A stretch of 64,000 nucleotides of DNA from Casp-alpha2 sp036337015 (GTDB lineage Bacteria > Pseudomonadota > Alphaproteobacteria > Rhodospirillales > Casp-alpha2). The notes beneath the pieces were generated by a model, which saw only the letters and a program-made list of their open reading frames with translations, made no database searches and was not told the origin of the DNA. The DNA lies in contig JAYZEZ010000007.1 in the NCBI GenBank assembly GCA_036337015.1, forward strand, positions 1 to 64,000, written 5' to 3'. The stretch's first letter is position 1; each line of letters starts with the position of its first letter. A program made the position numbers and the translations under genes. This document shows positions 27,137 through 36,631 of the stretch, in pieces.

Positions 27137-28687
27137 CTATGAATGGTCATTTGAAATTGGCTCATCTAAAATTTTATCAATAACCTCTTCAGAAGCCTCC
27201 CCTTTAACAACTTCGTAATCACTTTCATTCGGGACTATTTGATCTACGATCAAATTATCTTGTTTTGAGGTCATTTGCGGGGCTTCTTCACCAATTATTT
27301 CAACATTTTCACTACCACTCTCGATAGTTTGTGAAGAAGAAACTGTCTCTGTAGGTTGTGGGGCGATTTCGAGTATTTGTTTAAGCATTTGATAAGAGGT
27401 ATCTATATCTGTTTGATCAGTAATTTCTTGGGCCAAAAACTTTTCTAATGCTGGATAATAAGTTATTGCCTCATCTACATTTGAATCGCTTCCACTACGG
27501 TAAGCACCGAGACTAATTAGTTCCGCCATATCTTCATAGGTAGCAATTAACTGACGAGCACGATTCACTAAATAATTTTCAGACTCTGAATTACATGCCG
27601 GCATGGTTCTAGAAAGGCTTCGCAAGACATTAACAGCTGGAAAGCGACCACGTTCAGCAATATCCCTATCTAATACCACGTGCCCGTCTAAAATTCCACG
27701 CACTGCATCTGCTACTGGCTCGTTATGATCATCCCCTTCTACTAGCACTGTAAAAAGTCCTGTGATTGATCCTTGCTCATGTGTGCCTGGGCCAGCTCGC
27801 TCCAATAATCTTGGCAACTCAGAAAACACTGTCGGAGTATAGCCTTTATTCGCTGGAGGTTCCCCCATTGATAAACTAATTTCTCTCTGAGCCATTGCAA
27901 AACGAGTTACTGAATCCATCAAACATAAAACTTCATTTTTTTGATCACGGAAATATTCAGATAATGCCATTGTCACATAGGCTGCCTGGCGCCGAACAAG
28001 TGGGCTTTCATCTGAAGTAGCAACTATAACTACGCTATGGGCCATCCCATCAGGGCCAAGATGATCTTCAATAAATTCGCGAGCCTCACGTGACCTTTCG
28101 CCTATCAAGCCTACAATGCTAACTTCTGCATTGGTATGGCGTGCCATCATTGATAATAACGTAGATTTACCAACCCCTGAACCAGAGAAAATACCCATTC
28201 TTTGACCCTTGCAACAGGTTAAGAATGTGTTCATAACCCTCACACCAAGGTTGATTTTGTCACCTACCCTTTTACGTTCATGTGCCGGTGGTGGACTATT
28301 ATGTATGGGGTAGCCTATACGCCCCTTTGACAAAGGACCTTTCCCATCAACTGGTTCTCCAAAAGCATTAATTACCCTACCCAACCAACTAGAATCAGGA
28401 TAAATTTCAGGGTCTGAATAACTAACTTCAACCCTACACCCCATTCCCACACCAGAAACAGAACTAAATGGCATTAATAATGCGCGATTTTTAGAAAATC
28501 CTATTACCTCACATCGTATAGGCCGACCCTCACGAGCTATAATGTTGCAATGATCCCCTACAGACAGAGTCGATTGCAACCCAGCTGCCTCAATAAGCAT
28601 ACCTATTATGTCCGTTACCTGTCCATACATCTTGCGATTTGGAAGCTTATTGACTTCTTCTGCTATTTTGGTCCCCAAAGAGCTCAA
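27137..28687 (-). CDS. fliI: Flagellum-specific ATP synthase FliI
   Basis: This 516-residue F1-beta-like ATPase has Walker A IFSGSGVGKSTLLSMMARH, the arm motif GERSREAREFI and Walker B VLCLMDSVTRFAMAQRE. It powers entry of flagellar substrates into the export gate. The start is TTG, placed ~7 bases behind AAAGGA. The family is usually ~440-460 residues; the last ~75 are an extra acidic, Ser/Gln/Glu-rich tail after the conserved core. It is followed by fliJ. A TTAACC half-site (plus-strand GGTTAA at 28712-28717) lies just upstream and recalls CtrA boxes, but one half-site is weak evidence. Confidence 0.93.
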   Translation of the reverse strand: MSSLGTKIAEEVNKLPNRKMYGQVTDIIGMLIEAAGLQSTLSVGDHCNIIAREGRPIRCEVIGFSKNRALLMPFSSVSGVGMGCRVEVSYSDPEIYPDSSWLGRVINAFGEPVDGKGPLSKGRIGYPIHNSPPPAHERKRVGDKINLGVRVMNTFLTCCKGQRMGIFSGSGVGKSTLLSMMARHTNAEVSIVGLIGERSREAREFIEDHLGPDGMAHSVVIVATSDESPLVRRQAAYVTMALSEYFRDQKNEVLCLMDSVTRFAMAQREISLSMGEPPANKGYTPTVFSELPRLLERAGPGTHEQGSITGLFTVLVEGDDHNEPVADAVRGILDGHVVLDRDIAERGRFPAVNVLRSLSRTMPACNSESENYLVNRARQLIATYEDMAELISLGAYRSGSDSNVDEAITYYPALEKFLAQEITDQTDIDTSYQMLKQILEIAPQPTETVSSSQTIESGSENVEIIGEEAPQMTSKQDNLIVDQIVPNESDYEVVKGEASEEVIDKILDEPISNDHS

Positions 28688-28886
28688 TGATAATCCTTTT
28701 GATGGTTTTTCGGTTAATGGAAAACTTCAATAAAATAATATAATATCTTATTATGAAGACAGACTCTTTAAGGAATATTAAGAAAAAGAATATTCAATTA
28801 TTTATTAATTTTTTCTTTGCCGCCTTGCACCAAGAGCGTCTGCGGAATATGGTTAACTAATTGGAAAATTATGGTGTAAATTAATC

Positions 28887-29573
28887 ATGCGAGTACTTTT
28901 AGTAGAAGATGATAATACCACACAGCAAAGCATACGCATGATGCTAGAGTCTTCTGGCATGATAGTGGATACTGCTGATCTAGGGGAAGATGGATTAGAA
29001 ATAGGAAAACTTTACGAATACGATATAATTCTCCTAGATATAATGTTACCAGATATGGATGGTTTTGAAGTTTTACGGAGATTGCGTGATAGTCGAGTAG
29101 AAACACCTGTTCTCATATTATCTGGATTAGGAGAATCTGAGAATAAGGTTAAGGGCCTAAGTTCTGGGGCTGATGATTATCTGACCAAACCTTTTGATAA
29201 AGCCGAATTAATGGCTCGCATACAAGCGATTGTCAGAAGATCTGCTGGGCATTCACAATCTATAATTAGCACCGGAAAATTAGATGTTAATCTAGACACT
29301 CAAACAATTGAAGTAGATAAACAACCACTTCACTTAACTGGAAAAGAATATGGGATCTTGGAACTCTTGAGTCTAAGAAAAGGGACAACGCTGACTAAGG
29401 ATATGTTTCTAAATCATCTCTACGGTGGTATGGACGAACCCGAATTAAAGATAATAGATGTATTTATTTGCAAACTAAGAAAGAAACTTACTGCTGCTAC
29501 TGGTGGGGAAAATTATATTGAAACGGTCTGGGGACGTGGTTATGTTCTTAGAGATCCAGACAAAATGACTTAA
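28887..29573 (+). CDS. ctrA: Cell-cycle response regulator CtrA
   Basis: This 228-residue OmpR-family regulator matches CtrA closely. The receiver has VEDD and phospho-acceptor DIMLPD (Asp51). The winged helix carries the hallmark run of CtrA, LTGKEYGILELLSLRKGTTL, then MFLNHLYGGMDEPELKIIDV and VWGRGYVLRDP. CtrA controls flagellar, division and chemotaxis genes in alphaproteobacteria. The 199-base upstream gap contains a GANTC site (28762-28766) and a TTAA-N6-TTAA sequence just behind it. Divergent fliI and convergent chpT are its neighbours. Confidence 0.96.
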   Translation: MRVLLVEDDNTTQQSIRMMLESSGMIVDTADLGEDGLEIGKLYEYDIILLDIMLPDMDGFEVLRRLRDSRVETPVLILSGLGESENKVKGLSSGADDYLTKPFDKAELMARIQAIVRRSAGHSQSIISTGKLDVNLDTQTIEVDKQPLHLTGKEYGILELLSLRKGTTLTKDMFLNHLYGGMDEPELKIIDVFICKLRKKLTAATGGENYIETVWGRGYVLRDPDKMT

Positions 29574-29688
29574 AATAAAAACTACAAAAATTGGGTTATA
29601 AAATCTTATCTAAATTATTATTTTAGTTACTTTAAGCATTTATTTTCTCAACTAACCAAAAATTAATATATAGAATTCCTATTTATTG

Positions 29689-30351
29689 TTAATTCTTTGG
29701 AAACAATACGGCCAACTGCCCCTCACCTCTAGCACCGTCTGAATACTCTATAAATGCTCCCAGCTCTTGAGCCATTTGTTGCGCTAGAAAAGCATGAACA
29801 TTACGGGCTGACAATATATCCTTAACATCAATTAATTCCAATTCTATAGCACTTCTTAAATCATCGCGTAAATTTGCGCCTTCACCAGAAAAAGCAAGCC
29901 CAACACCAAATCCTTCGCCAAGGACGGCAAAACTCAAACCCACACTCCCTCCTCGTGGCAAAGAATCATAGGCCATAAGGACTAGATTAAGTATCACTTT
30001 AATTGATGCTGGAAGAACTGGCTCTAACAAATCTGAGGGCACCTCACCCCAATCAAGGCTAACCTTACTTCCTTTTAAAAACCCTTCTGCTACGTTGCGC
30101 GCTTCATTCAATGCGGTTTTCCAGCTAGTATCAACTAAATTACTAGCCCCCTTACCAAATGCAGCGCGATAAAATGACAGCCTACATTTTGCCTCATCAG
30201 CACTTTTAATGATAAGTCCTTTAGCGGCACCATCATCATCGAAATCTTCTTCTAATAGTTCTAATCCCGAATTTACTGCTCCAATAGGACCGACTAAATC
30301 GTGACAAATACGGGAAGATAAGAGTTGTGCTACTGTTTGGTCAAAATGCAT
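29689..30351 (-). CDS. chpT: Histidine phosphotransferase ChpT
   Basis: This 220-residue protein has a DHp-like helix with the phosphorylatable histidine in SSRICHDLVGPIGAVNSGLE (about residue 17) and a degenerate HATPase-like C-terminal part (VILNLVLMAYDSLPRGG) without a working nucleotide box. ChpT passes phosphate from CckA to CtrA and CpdR. It is convergent with ctrA, separated by 115 bases, and keeps the phosphorelay partner next to its target. cckA is not in the window. Confidence 0.92.
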   Translation of the reverse strand: MHFDQTVAQLLSSRICHDLVGPIGAVNSGLELLEEDFDDDGAAKGLIIKSADEAKCRLSFYRAAFGKGASNLVDTSWKTALNEARNVAEGFLKGSKVSLDWGEVPSDLLEPVLPASIKVILNLVLMAYDSLPRGGSVGLSFAVLGEGFGVGLAFSGEGANLRDDLRSAIELELIDVKDILSARNVHAFLAQQMAQELGAFIEYSDGARGEGQLAVLFPKN

Positions 30352-30535
30352 AATCTTCCTTTCTAAAACCTATAATGATTATAAATTAAAATTTTTAAAA
30401 AAATTAAAATATTCTTCATTCTGTACACAATTCTAAATCCCATTCCTTATAAAAAAACGCAAAAAATAAAAAAGTCACTCTTTCTTGATTGTTAAATAGC
30501 TAATCTCTATCTATTCCCTGCTTTCTCAAGTCCTC

Positions 30536-30568
30536 TTGGACGTGGTATACTTGACCTTATAGAAGGTC
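30536..30568 (+). promoter_or_regulatory. Possible fds promoter with overlapping palindrome
   Basis: TTGGAC (30536-30541), a 16-base spacer and TATAGA (30558-30563) form a weak sigma-70-like promoter. A perfect palindrome, GACCTT-ATAG-AAGGTC (30553-30568), covers the -10 region, a good place for a repressor operator. It lies 39 bases before the formate dehydrogenase genes. Confidence 0.35.
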
Positions 30569-30606
30569 GCATATCTTTTCTTCAACGCTGGGGGGTTACA
30601 ACACAA

Positions 30607-32295
30607 ATGTCAATTGGCAGAAAAGAAAAACGAATGGATAAATCCTCACCCTTTTTTCCAAAAGGCCGTCAAGTTGAAGAAGGTGCCCTTAATCAAATTA
30701 AAAATCTTCTGGGAAACAGGCCTCGCCGCACTGATCTACTTGTTGAGCACCTCCATTTGATCCAAGATAATTTTGGCTATATCACAGCAAAACATTTAGC
30801 AGCACTAGCCCAAGAAATGAGAATGGCTATGGCTGAGGTATTTGAAGTTGCTACTTTCTATGCCCATTTTGACATAGTTTTAGATGGAGAAAAACCTCCA
30901 CCAAAACTTACAATCCGGGTATGCGATAGCCTTACCTGTGAATTAATGGGAGCTAAAAAATTATTAAGAAGTTTGAAAAAAAATTTAGACAATACTGTAC
31001 GTATTGTTCGAGCACCTTGCATGGGCCGCTGTGAGACCTCTCCAATCTGTGAAGTCGGTCATTATCACATCAACAAAGCTACCCTTAAAAAGGTTATAAA
31101 GGCAATCGATAAAGGTCAGACTGATCCTGAAATTCCACCTTTCAAAGATTTCAATTCATATAAGACTGATGGTGGATATTTATTATTAGAAAATTGTTTA
31201 AATAAGAAACATACAGTAGATGAACTAATCGAAGTCTTAAGTGCATCTGGTCTTAGGGGGCTTGGAGGAGCTGGCTTTCCGACCGGACAGAAGTGGAAAA
31301 TTGTTCGTAGCTACGAAGGTCATCGCCTAATGGCTGTAAATGCTGATGAGGGTGAGCCAGGCACTTTTAAAGATCGAACATATTTAGAAAGTGATCCGCA
31401 TAGGTTTTTAGAAGGAATGCTAATTGCAGCTTGGGTAGTTGAAGCAAAAGAGATCTATATCTATTTACGCGATGAATATCCAGGAATTAGAAAAACTCTT
31501 TTAGAACAAATTTCCAAAATCAAATCAGAAGGTCTATCTGATCACACAACTATACACCTTAGAAGAGGCGCCGGCGCGTATATTTGCGGAGAAGAATCGG
31601 CAATGATTGAAAGTATCGAAGGAAAGCGAGGCTTGCCAAGACATAGACCGCCCTATGTAGCAGAAGTTGGTTTATTTGGACGACCAACATTAGTACAAAA
31701 TGTAGAAACACTTTATTGGATTAGAGAAATTTTCGAGCGTGGACCAGACTGGTTTTCTTCCCATGGCCGTAATGGTAGAAAGGGATTGCGTAGTTTTTCT
31801 GTTTCTGGGCGGGTTCGCGAACCCGGTGTCAAATTAGCGCCGGCAGGCATTACTATGCGTGAATTAATAGATGAATATTGCGGGGGCATGGCGGAAGGTC
31901 ATACCTTTAAAGCATACTTACCAGGTGGAGCATCCGGAGGAATACTTTCAGCTGAAATGAGTAACATTCCACTTGATTTTGGAACTCTTGAAGAACACGG
32001 TTGTTTTATAGGATCTGCTGCTATAGTAGCACTATCCGACAAAGACAGTACACGGGATGCTGCACTTAACCTTATGCGGTTTTTTAAAGATGAGAGCTGT
32101 GGTCAGTGTACCCCTTGTAGAGTTGGCACTGAAAAGGCAACTAAACTAATGGAACAAAAACAATGGGATGAAGATTTACTTCGTGAACTTAGCAACGTTA
32201 TGACTGACGCATCCATTTGTGGACTTGGACAAGCTGCGTCAAATCCTTTAAAAATGGTACTAGATCATTTTAGAGATGATATTACTTTTAAGTAA
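30607..32295 (+). CDS. NAD-dependent formate dehydrogenase, fused gamma-beta subunit (FdsG-FdsB)
   Basis: This 562-residue fusion joins a NuoE-like and a NuoF-like subunit. The first ~170 residues bind a 2Fe-2S cluster (CDSLTC and CMGRC). The second part has the NADH/FMN fold (GLRGLGGAGFPTGQKWKIV, NADEGEPGTFKDR, GAGAYICGEESAMIESIEG) and a C-terminal 4Fe-4S motif (SCGQCTPC with a later Cys). In the soluble Fds-type formate dehydrogenase these subunits pass electrons from FdsA to NAD+; they are normally two proteins. A start at 30634 (MDKSS) is also possible. It precedes fdsA by 21 bases. Confidence 0.9.
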   Translation: MSIGRKEKRMDKSSPFFPKGRQVEEGALNQIKNLLGNRPRRTDLLVEHLHLIQDNFGYITAKHLAALAQEMRMAMAEVFEVATFYAHFDIVLDGEKPPPKLTIRVCDSLTCELMGAKKLLRSLKKNLDNTVRIVRAPCMGRCETSPICEVGHYHINKATLKKVIKAIDKGQTDPEIPPFKDFNSYKTDGGYLLLENCLNKKHTVDELIEVLSASGLRGLGGAGFPTGQKWKIVRSYEGHRLMAVNADEGEPGTFKDRTYLESDPHRFLEGMLIAAWVVEAKEIYIYLRDEYPGIRKTLLEQISKIKSEGLSDHTTIHLRRGAGAYICGEESAMIESIEGKRGLPRHRPPYVAEVGLFGRPTLVQNVETLYWIREIFERGPDWFSSHGRNGRKGLRSFSVSGRVREPGVKLAPAGITMRELIDEYCGGMAEGHTFKAYLPGGASGGILSAEMSNIPLDFGTLEEHGCFIGSAAIVALSDKDSTRDAALNLMRFFKDESCGQCTPCRVGTEKATKLMEQKQWDEDLLRELSNVMTDASICGLGQAASNPLKMVLDHFRDDITFK

Positions 32296-32316
32296 AATGA
32301 TACGGTGGAAATTCAA

Positions 32317-35085
32317 ATGAGTGATTCCTTTACTTTCACACTGAATGATATGGAGGTTGAAGCATCACCAGGTGAAACAATATTGCAAGTAGCCCACAAA
32401 GCAGGCCTTGAGATACCTCATCTATGTTATGCACCAAAACCGGGTTATAGGCCCGATGGGAACTGTCGTGCTTGTATGGTAGAAATCGAAGGTGAGCGTG
32501 TACTTGCCGCCTCATGCATTAGAAAACCCAGCAAAGGGATGGTTATAAGCACCCAGTCCAAGCGAGCAAAATCAGCTCGCAGCTTGGTGTTTGAAATGCT
32601 TCTCACAGACCAACCCACCCAAGATACAGCACATCAACCAAACTCAAATTTCTGGGAATGGACTAGAAAGATGGATATAAAAAATAGCCGCTTTCCAGAA
32701 CGAGAATCTCCTGCGACTGATACAAGTCACCCCGCAATGGCAGTAAACTTAGATGCCTGTATTCATTGCAACCTGTGTGTTCGCGCCTGTCGCGAGGTCC
32801 AAGTCAATGATGTTATAGGCATGTCAGGTCGTGGGGTAGGTTCAGAAATAATTTTCGACTTAGGAGATCCCATGGGAGACAGCACTTGCGTAGCTTGTGG
32901 TGAATGCGTACAAGCCTGCCCCACCGGAGCATTAATGCCAGCTAATTTATTGGACAAAGATGGGATCTATATTGGTGATGCAGATAAACAAGTGAAAACT
33001 CTGTGCCCGTACTGCGGAGTCGGTTGCCAAGTTACATTTCACGTAAAGGATGATCAGATCTTATTTGTCGAGGGACGCAATGGACCTGCTAATGAGAATC
33101 GCCTTTGTGTAAAAGGACGTTTTGGATTTGATTACCCTCGTCATCCACATCGTTTAACCAAACCATTGATACGCAAGGAAGGCACACCTAAAATTGCAGA
33201 CGAGAAAATAGATCCAGCTAACCCGTCAAGTCATTTCCGTGAGGCATCATGGGAAGAAGCGCTCGATCGAGCTGCTGCTGGTCTTAAGAAAATACTTGAT
33301 GCTGAAGGTGGCCAGTCACTCTGTGGCTTTGGTTCTGCCAAAGGCTCAAATGAAGAAGCGTACATGGTTCAAAAGCTTGTACGTCAAGGCTTTCAAACTA
33401 ACAATGTTGATCATTGCACCCGGCTTTGCCATGCAAGTTCAGTAGCTGCATTAATGGAAGGAGTTAACTCTGGCGCTGTTACAGCTCCCTTTACGGCTGC
33501 AAAAGATGCAGATGTCATTATCGTAATCGGTGCTCGTCCAGAACAAAATCATCCAGTAGCTGCAACATTTTTAAAAAATGCGGCTAAAGAAGGGAAACAG
33601 TTAATTGTTATGGATCCAAGAGGCCAAGAGTTAATGCGCCATGCTACCCATTCTTTAAGGTTTAAACCCGGATCTGATGTCGCGCTACTTAATGGAATGA
33701 TCTACACAATAATTGAAGAAGGCTTAACTGATGAACAATTTATTACGGGATACACAGAAGGGTATGAAGACCTTAAAAAATCGATTAAAGATTTTCCGCC
33801 TGAGAAAATGGACAATGTTTGTGGAATTAAAGCTAATGTAATCCGTGAAGTAGCTAGGGAATATGCTAAGGCTAAGAAATCTATCATTTTTTGGGGTATG
33901 GGTATATCTCAAAGTATACATGGCACCGACAATGCACGCTGCTTGATAGCGCTTTCAATGATCACTGGACAGATTGGAAGACCCGGAACCGGATTACATC
34001 CTTTACGAGGACAAAATAATGTACAAGGAGCTTCCGATGCGGGCCTAATACCTTGGGTGTACCCAGACTATAAATCCGTAGAAAACGATGAGGTAAGAGA
34101 GATTTATGAAGATCTATGGAATAGAAAACTAGACCGAGGAAAAGGCCTCACGGTTGTTGAAATTATGAACCAAATAAATGCCGGCACTATACATGGCATG
34201 TATGTAATGGGTGAAAATCCCGCTATGTCAGACCCTGATGTTAGCCATGCTAGAGCAGGATTATCTAAGCTTAGACACCTAGTAGTACAAGACCTATTTC
34301 TAACAGAAACTGCAGCTTTTGCTGACGTCGTATTACCTGCATCTGCGTTCCCAGAAAAGTCTGGAACTTTTACCAATACCAATCGACAAGTCCAAATGGG
34401 GCGTCCTGCTCTAGAACTCCCCGGAGACGCACGCCAAGATTGGTGGATTATTCAAGAGATTGCTAATCGATTGGGACTAAACTGGGATTACAGCGGACCA
34501 GAAGACGTTTATGATGAAATGAGACAAACCATGAAATCATTAAACGGAATTTCATGGGATAGGCTCGAAGCCGAAGATAGCGTTACTTATCCTTGTGATT
34601 CTGAAAACACGCCTGGACACGAAATCATTTTTAGCAACGGTTACCCTACAGCTAATGGTCGGGCAAAATTAGTTCCCGCGAAAGTGACACCTCCTGATGA
34701 GTTGCCTGATAAGGATTTTCCACTAGTACTAACCACTGGTCGTGTTCTTGAACATTGGCATACTGGTTCAATGACACGTCGAGCTACAACCCTCAACACC
34801 CTCGAATCTACAGCCACAGCATCCATCCACCCAAAACAAATGTTAGAAATAGGTGTAGATCCTGGCGAAATAGTGCGCGTAGAATCCCGACGAGGTAAAA
34901 TTGATATTGCAGTTAGGGCTGATAAAGATGTGCCAGAGGGTATGATTTTCATTCCATTTTGTTTTAATGAAGCTGCAGCCAATTTGTTAACCAACCCACA
35001 ATTGGATCCATTTGGAAAAATACCAGAGTTTAAGTTTTGTGCTGTTCGCGTTGGCACTTCTAAAACAGTTGAGGCTATCAGCTAA
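32317..35085 (+). CDS. Formate dehydrogenase catalytic subunit (FdsA/FdhA type)
   Basis: The start is taken at the ATG at 32317 (GTG at 32305 is in frame), giving ~922 residues. N-terminal 2Fe-2S cysteines (CYAPKP, CRACMVEI) are followed by two ferredoxin motifs (CIHCNLCVRAC and CVACGECVQACP) and the molybdopterin-enzyme 4Fe-4S motif CPYCGVGCQV. The catalytic ligand is a cysteine, in VDHCTRLCHASS (about Cys371), with no selenocysteine. It holds the bis-MGD cofactor and oxidises formate in the cytoplasm. fdsC and fdsD are not adjacent. Molybdenum or tungsten could be bound. Confidence 0.93.
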   Translation: MSDSFTFTLNDMEVEASPGETILQVAHKAGLEIPHLCYAPKPGYRPDGNCRACMVEIEGERVLAASCIRKPSKGMVISTQSKRAKSARSLVFEMLLTDQPTQDTAHQPNSNFWEWTRKMDIKNSRFPERESPATDTSHPAMAVNLDACIHCNLCVRACREVQVNDVIGMSGRGVGSEIIFDLGDPMGDSTCVACGECVQACPTGALMPANLLDKDGIYIGDADKQVKTLCPYCGVGCQVTFHVKDDQILFVEGRNGPANENRLCVKGRFGFDYPRHPHRLTKPLIRKEGTPKIADEKIDPANPSSHFREASWEEALDRAAAGLKKILDAEGGQSLCGFGSAKGSNEEAYMVQKLVRQGFQTNNVDHCTRLCHASSVAALMEGVNSGAVTAPFTAAKDADVIIVIGARPEQNHPVAATFLKNAAKEGKQLIVMDPRGQELMRHATHSLRFKPGSDVALLNGMIYTIIEEGLTDEQFITGYTEGYEDLKKSIKDFPPEKMDNVCGIKANVIREVAREYAKAKKSIIFWGMGISQSIHGTDNARCLIALSMITGQIGRPGTGLHPLRGQNNVQGASDAGLIPWVYPDYKSVENDEVREIYEDLWNRKLDRGKGLTVVEIMNQINAGTIHGMYVMGENPAMSDPDVSHARAGLSKLRHLVVQDLFLTETAAFADVVLPASAFPEKSGTFTNTNRQVQMGRPALELPGDARQDWWIIQEIANRLGLNWDYSGPEDVYDEMRQTMKSLNGISWDRLEAEDSVTYPCDSENTPGHEIIFSNGYPTANGRAKLVPAKVTPPDELPDKDFPLVLTTGRVLEHWHTGSMTRRATTLNTLESTATASIHPKQMLEIGVDPGEIVRVESRRGKIDIAVRADKDVPEGMIFIPFCFNEAAANLLTNPQLDPFGKIPEFKFCAVRVGTSKTVEAIS

Positions 35086-35115
35086 AGTAATTTAGCTAAC
35101 AACCGTAATTACTTT
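35080..35115 (+). terminator. Hairpins at the end of fdsA
   Basis: AGCTAAA-GTAA-TTTAGCT (35080-35097) overlaps the stop codon. An alternative, AAAGTAATT...AATTACTTT (35084-35115), competes with it. Neither has a following T-run, so termination here is uncertain. Confidence 0.25.
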
Positions 35116-35186
35116 GCAAAAAATCAAAGATAGATTATTATTAAAATGTTTTTTCTAGAAACATTTTTTCTTTGGAAGGGATAAAA

Positions 35187-35309
35187 ATGAAATCTTTCTG
35201 GATCGGAAGCATTTTAGCAATAGTAATTGCTATAATTGCAGGCACGATATTAAATTCGAGCGAGAATACTAGCGCTTCAAAGTTTTCAACATCAAGCACT
35301 CGACTATAA
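35187..35309 (+). CDS. Small single-span membrane protein (40 residues)
   Basis: GGAAGGG lies 6 bases before the ATG at 35187. The 40-residue product has one N-terminal membrane span (IGSILAIVIAIIAGTIL) and a polar tail ending in STSSTRL. I do not know the function. It lies ~100 bases after fdsA and faces the convergent cytochrome b gene, so it may be read from the fds transcript. The strong ribosome binding site and clean hydrophobic segment support a real gene. Confidence 0.55.
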   Translation: MKSFWIGSILAIVIAIIAGTILNSSENTSASKFSTSSTRL

Positions 35310-35420
35310 GCTTTTAATTATTTCAATTAGCTTCTTGTATGTCTTGTATTGTTTAAAACTAAAACGAGTCACCTATAAAAGAAACTATCAAACTATTTAA
35401 TTATGTTTGTTTCTGAGAAA

Positions 35421-36521
35421 TTATTCTGCAGGTTGTTTCTTTCTTTTCTTACTTATTCCCTTTTCCTCTGCCCACAAGCTGTGATGTTCCTTTGCCCAGT
35501 TAGTGTCCACTTGACCTGAAGTAACTGCATCAAGCGCACCCTCCATTCCAAGAGGTGAACCGATGTATATATGAGCTATAATTACAGCAATCATAATTAA
35601 AGATACAGCAGAATGCCACAAAACAGAAAGCTGAGTTTCTTGTATAGCTGTTAAATCTGTTGGAAAGCTAAAACCAAGTACATTAAGGGCAGAAAAAGTT
35701 TTACTCCATGGAGTAATCTCAAACGGAAATAACAAAGCAAGGCCAGATAAAGAAAGGGTTACCCCCCCCAGAATAACAATCCAAAAAATTAACTTCTGGC
35801 CTAAATTAAATCGTTTTGCCGGAGGATGGCTTCCTTTCGAAAAAAGCCCCCCGCCTTCAGCCGCCCATCTCACATCAGTTTTATCGAAAATATTGAAGCG
35901 CACCCACATTACAAACATCAAGGCTATACCGACAATAAATGCAAACCCAATATAATTATGAGCTAATTTTCCATAAGTAGTTAATAATGCGAATGCCTCT
36001 TGTCCTATTATAGGCATAAGAAAAAATTTACCATATAATATATTTAACCCAGACAATGCGAGAATAATGAAACTACTTGCAGTAAGCCAATGAGTTGCCC
36101 GCTCTATAGAGTTAAAGCGTTCTACTGTCTGTCCTGATGGTCCTGCATCAATCTTCACCTGACCACGGTTGTAGCGGAAAATAGCTAAAACTATCAACAT
36201 AACAGCTAATATCCAGCCACCAAAAGTTAATAAAGGTCCATTTTTAAAAGCTCTCCAATTATCGCCCTCTGATTGAACGAGAATGCCGGCTTTTGGATCT
36301 TGCAAAACTGATTGTCCCTCAATTCCTTTTCTGATAGCTCTCCAGATTTCAGCATCTCCTATATTTCCAGAAAAGTTCCCTGGAACAGCACCACCTGTTT
36401 GTGCTAATGACGACCCTATATCAAATTGAAAAGAACCAGTAAAACCTGCTATTGATCCATAGAATACAATAAAAAAAATTGCTAAGATTCTAGAGTAATG
36501 ACGCAGTTTTAAGCATTCCAT
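35421..36521 (-). CDS. Membrane-bound formate dehydrogenase cytochrome b subunit (gamma)
   Basis: This 366-residue protein has a signal-like N-terminus, a periplasmic part, and four further membrane spans typical of the FdoI/FdnI family. The haem-binding region begins FNSIERATHWLTASSFIIL with the conserved histidine, and later histidines lie in KLAHNYIGF, SVLWHSAV and IIAHIYIG. It anchors the catalytic dimer and passes electrons to quinone. AAGGAA precedes the ATG. It is the last gene of the long minus-strand FDH cluster, separated from fdh3B by a terminator and a lipoprotein gene. Confidence 0.92.
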   Translation of the reverse strand: MECLKLRHYSRILAIFFIVFYGSIAGFTGSFQFDIGSSLAQTGGAVPGNFSGNIGDAEIWRAIRKGIEGQSVLQDPKAGILVQSEGDNWRAFKNGPLLTFGGWILAVMLIVLAIFRYNRGQVKIDAGPSGQTVERFNSIERATHWLTASSFIILALSGLNILYGKFFLMPIIGQEAFALLTTYGKLAHNYIGFAFIVGIALMFVMWVRFNIFDKTDVRWAAEGGGLFSKGSHPPAKRFNLGQKLIFWIVILGGVTLSLSGLALLFPFEITPWSKTFSALNVLGFSFPTDLTAIQETQLSVLWHSAVSLIMIAVIIAHIYIGSPLGMEGALDAVTSGQVDTNWAKEHHSLWAEEKGISKKRKKQPAE

Positions 36522-36631
36522 TTAGCTATTCCTTACTTTCATTCATTCTTCTGGAAATCCATAATGTCCTAAAAACTTTAAACTATGAAAACGGCTTAAT
36601 TAGAATTCCCCTGTTAATTGACCTGATTGTT

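Noticed and set aside
28712..28717. CtrA box before fliI
   Set aside because: Only a TTAACC half-site is present, and a second half at the usual 7-base spacing is missing.
30607..32295. Respiratory complex I NuoE/NuoF
   Set aside because: No other nuo genes are present and the next gene is a formate dehydrogenase catalytic subunit, so the Fds type fits better.
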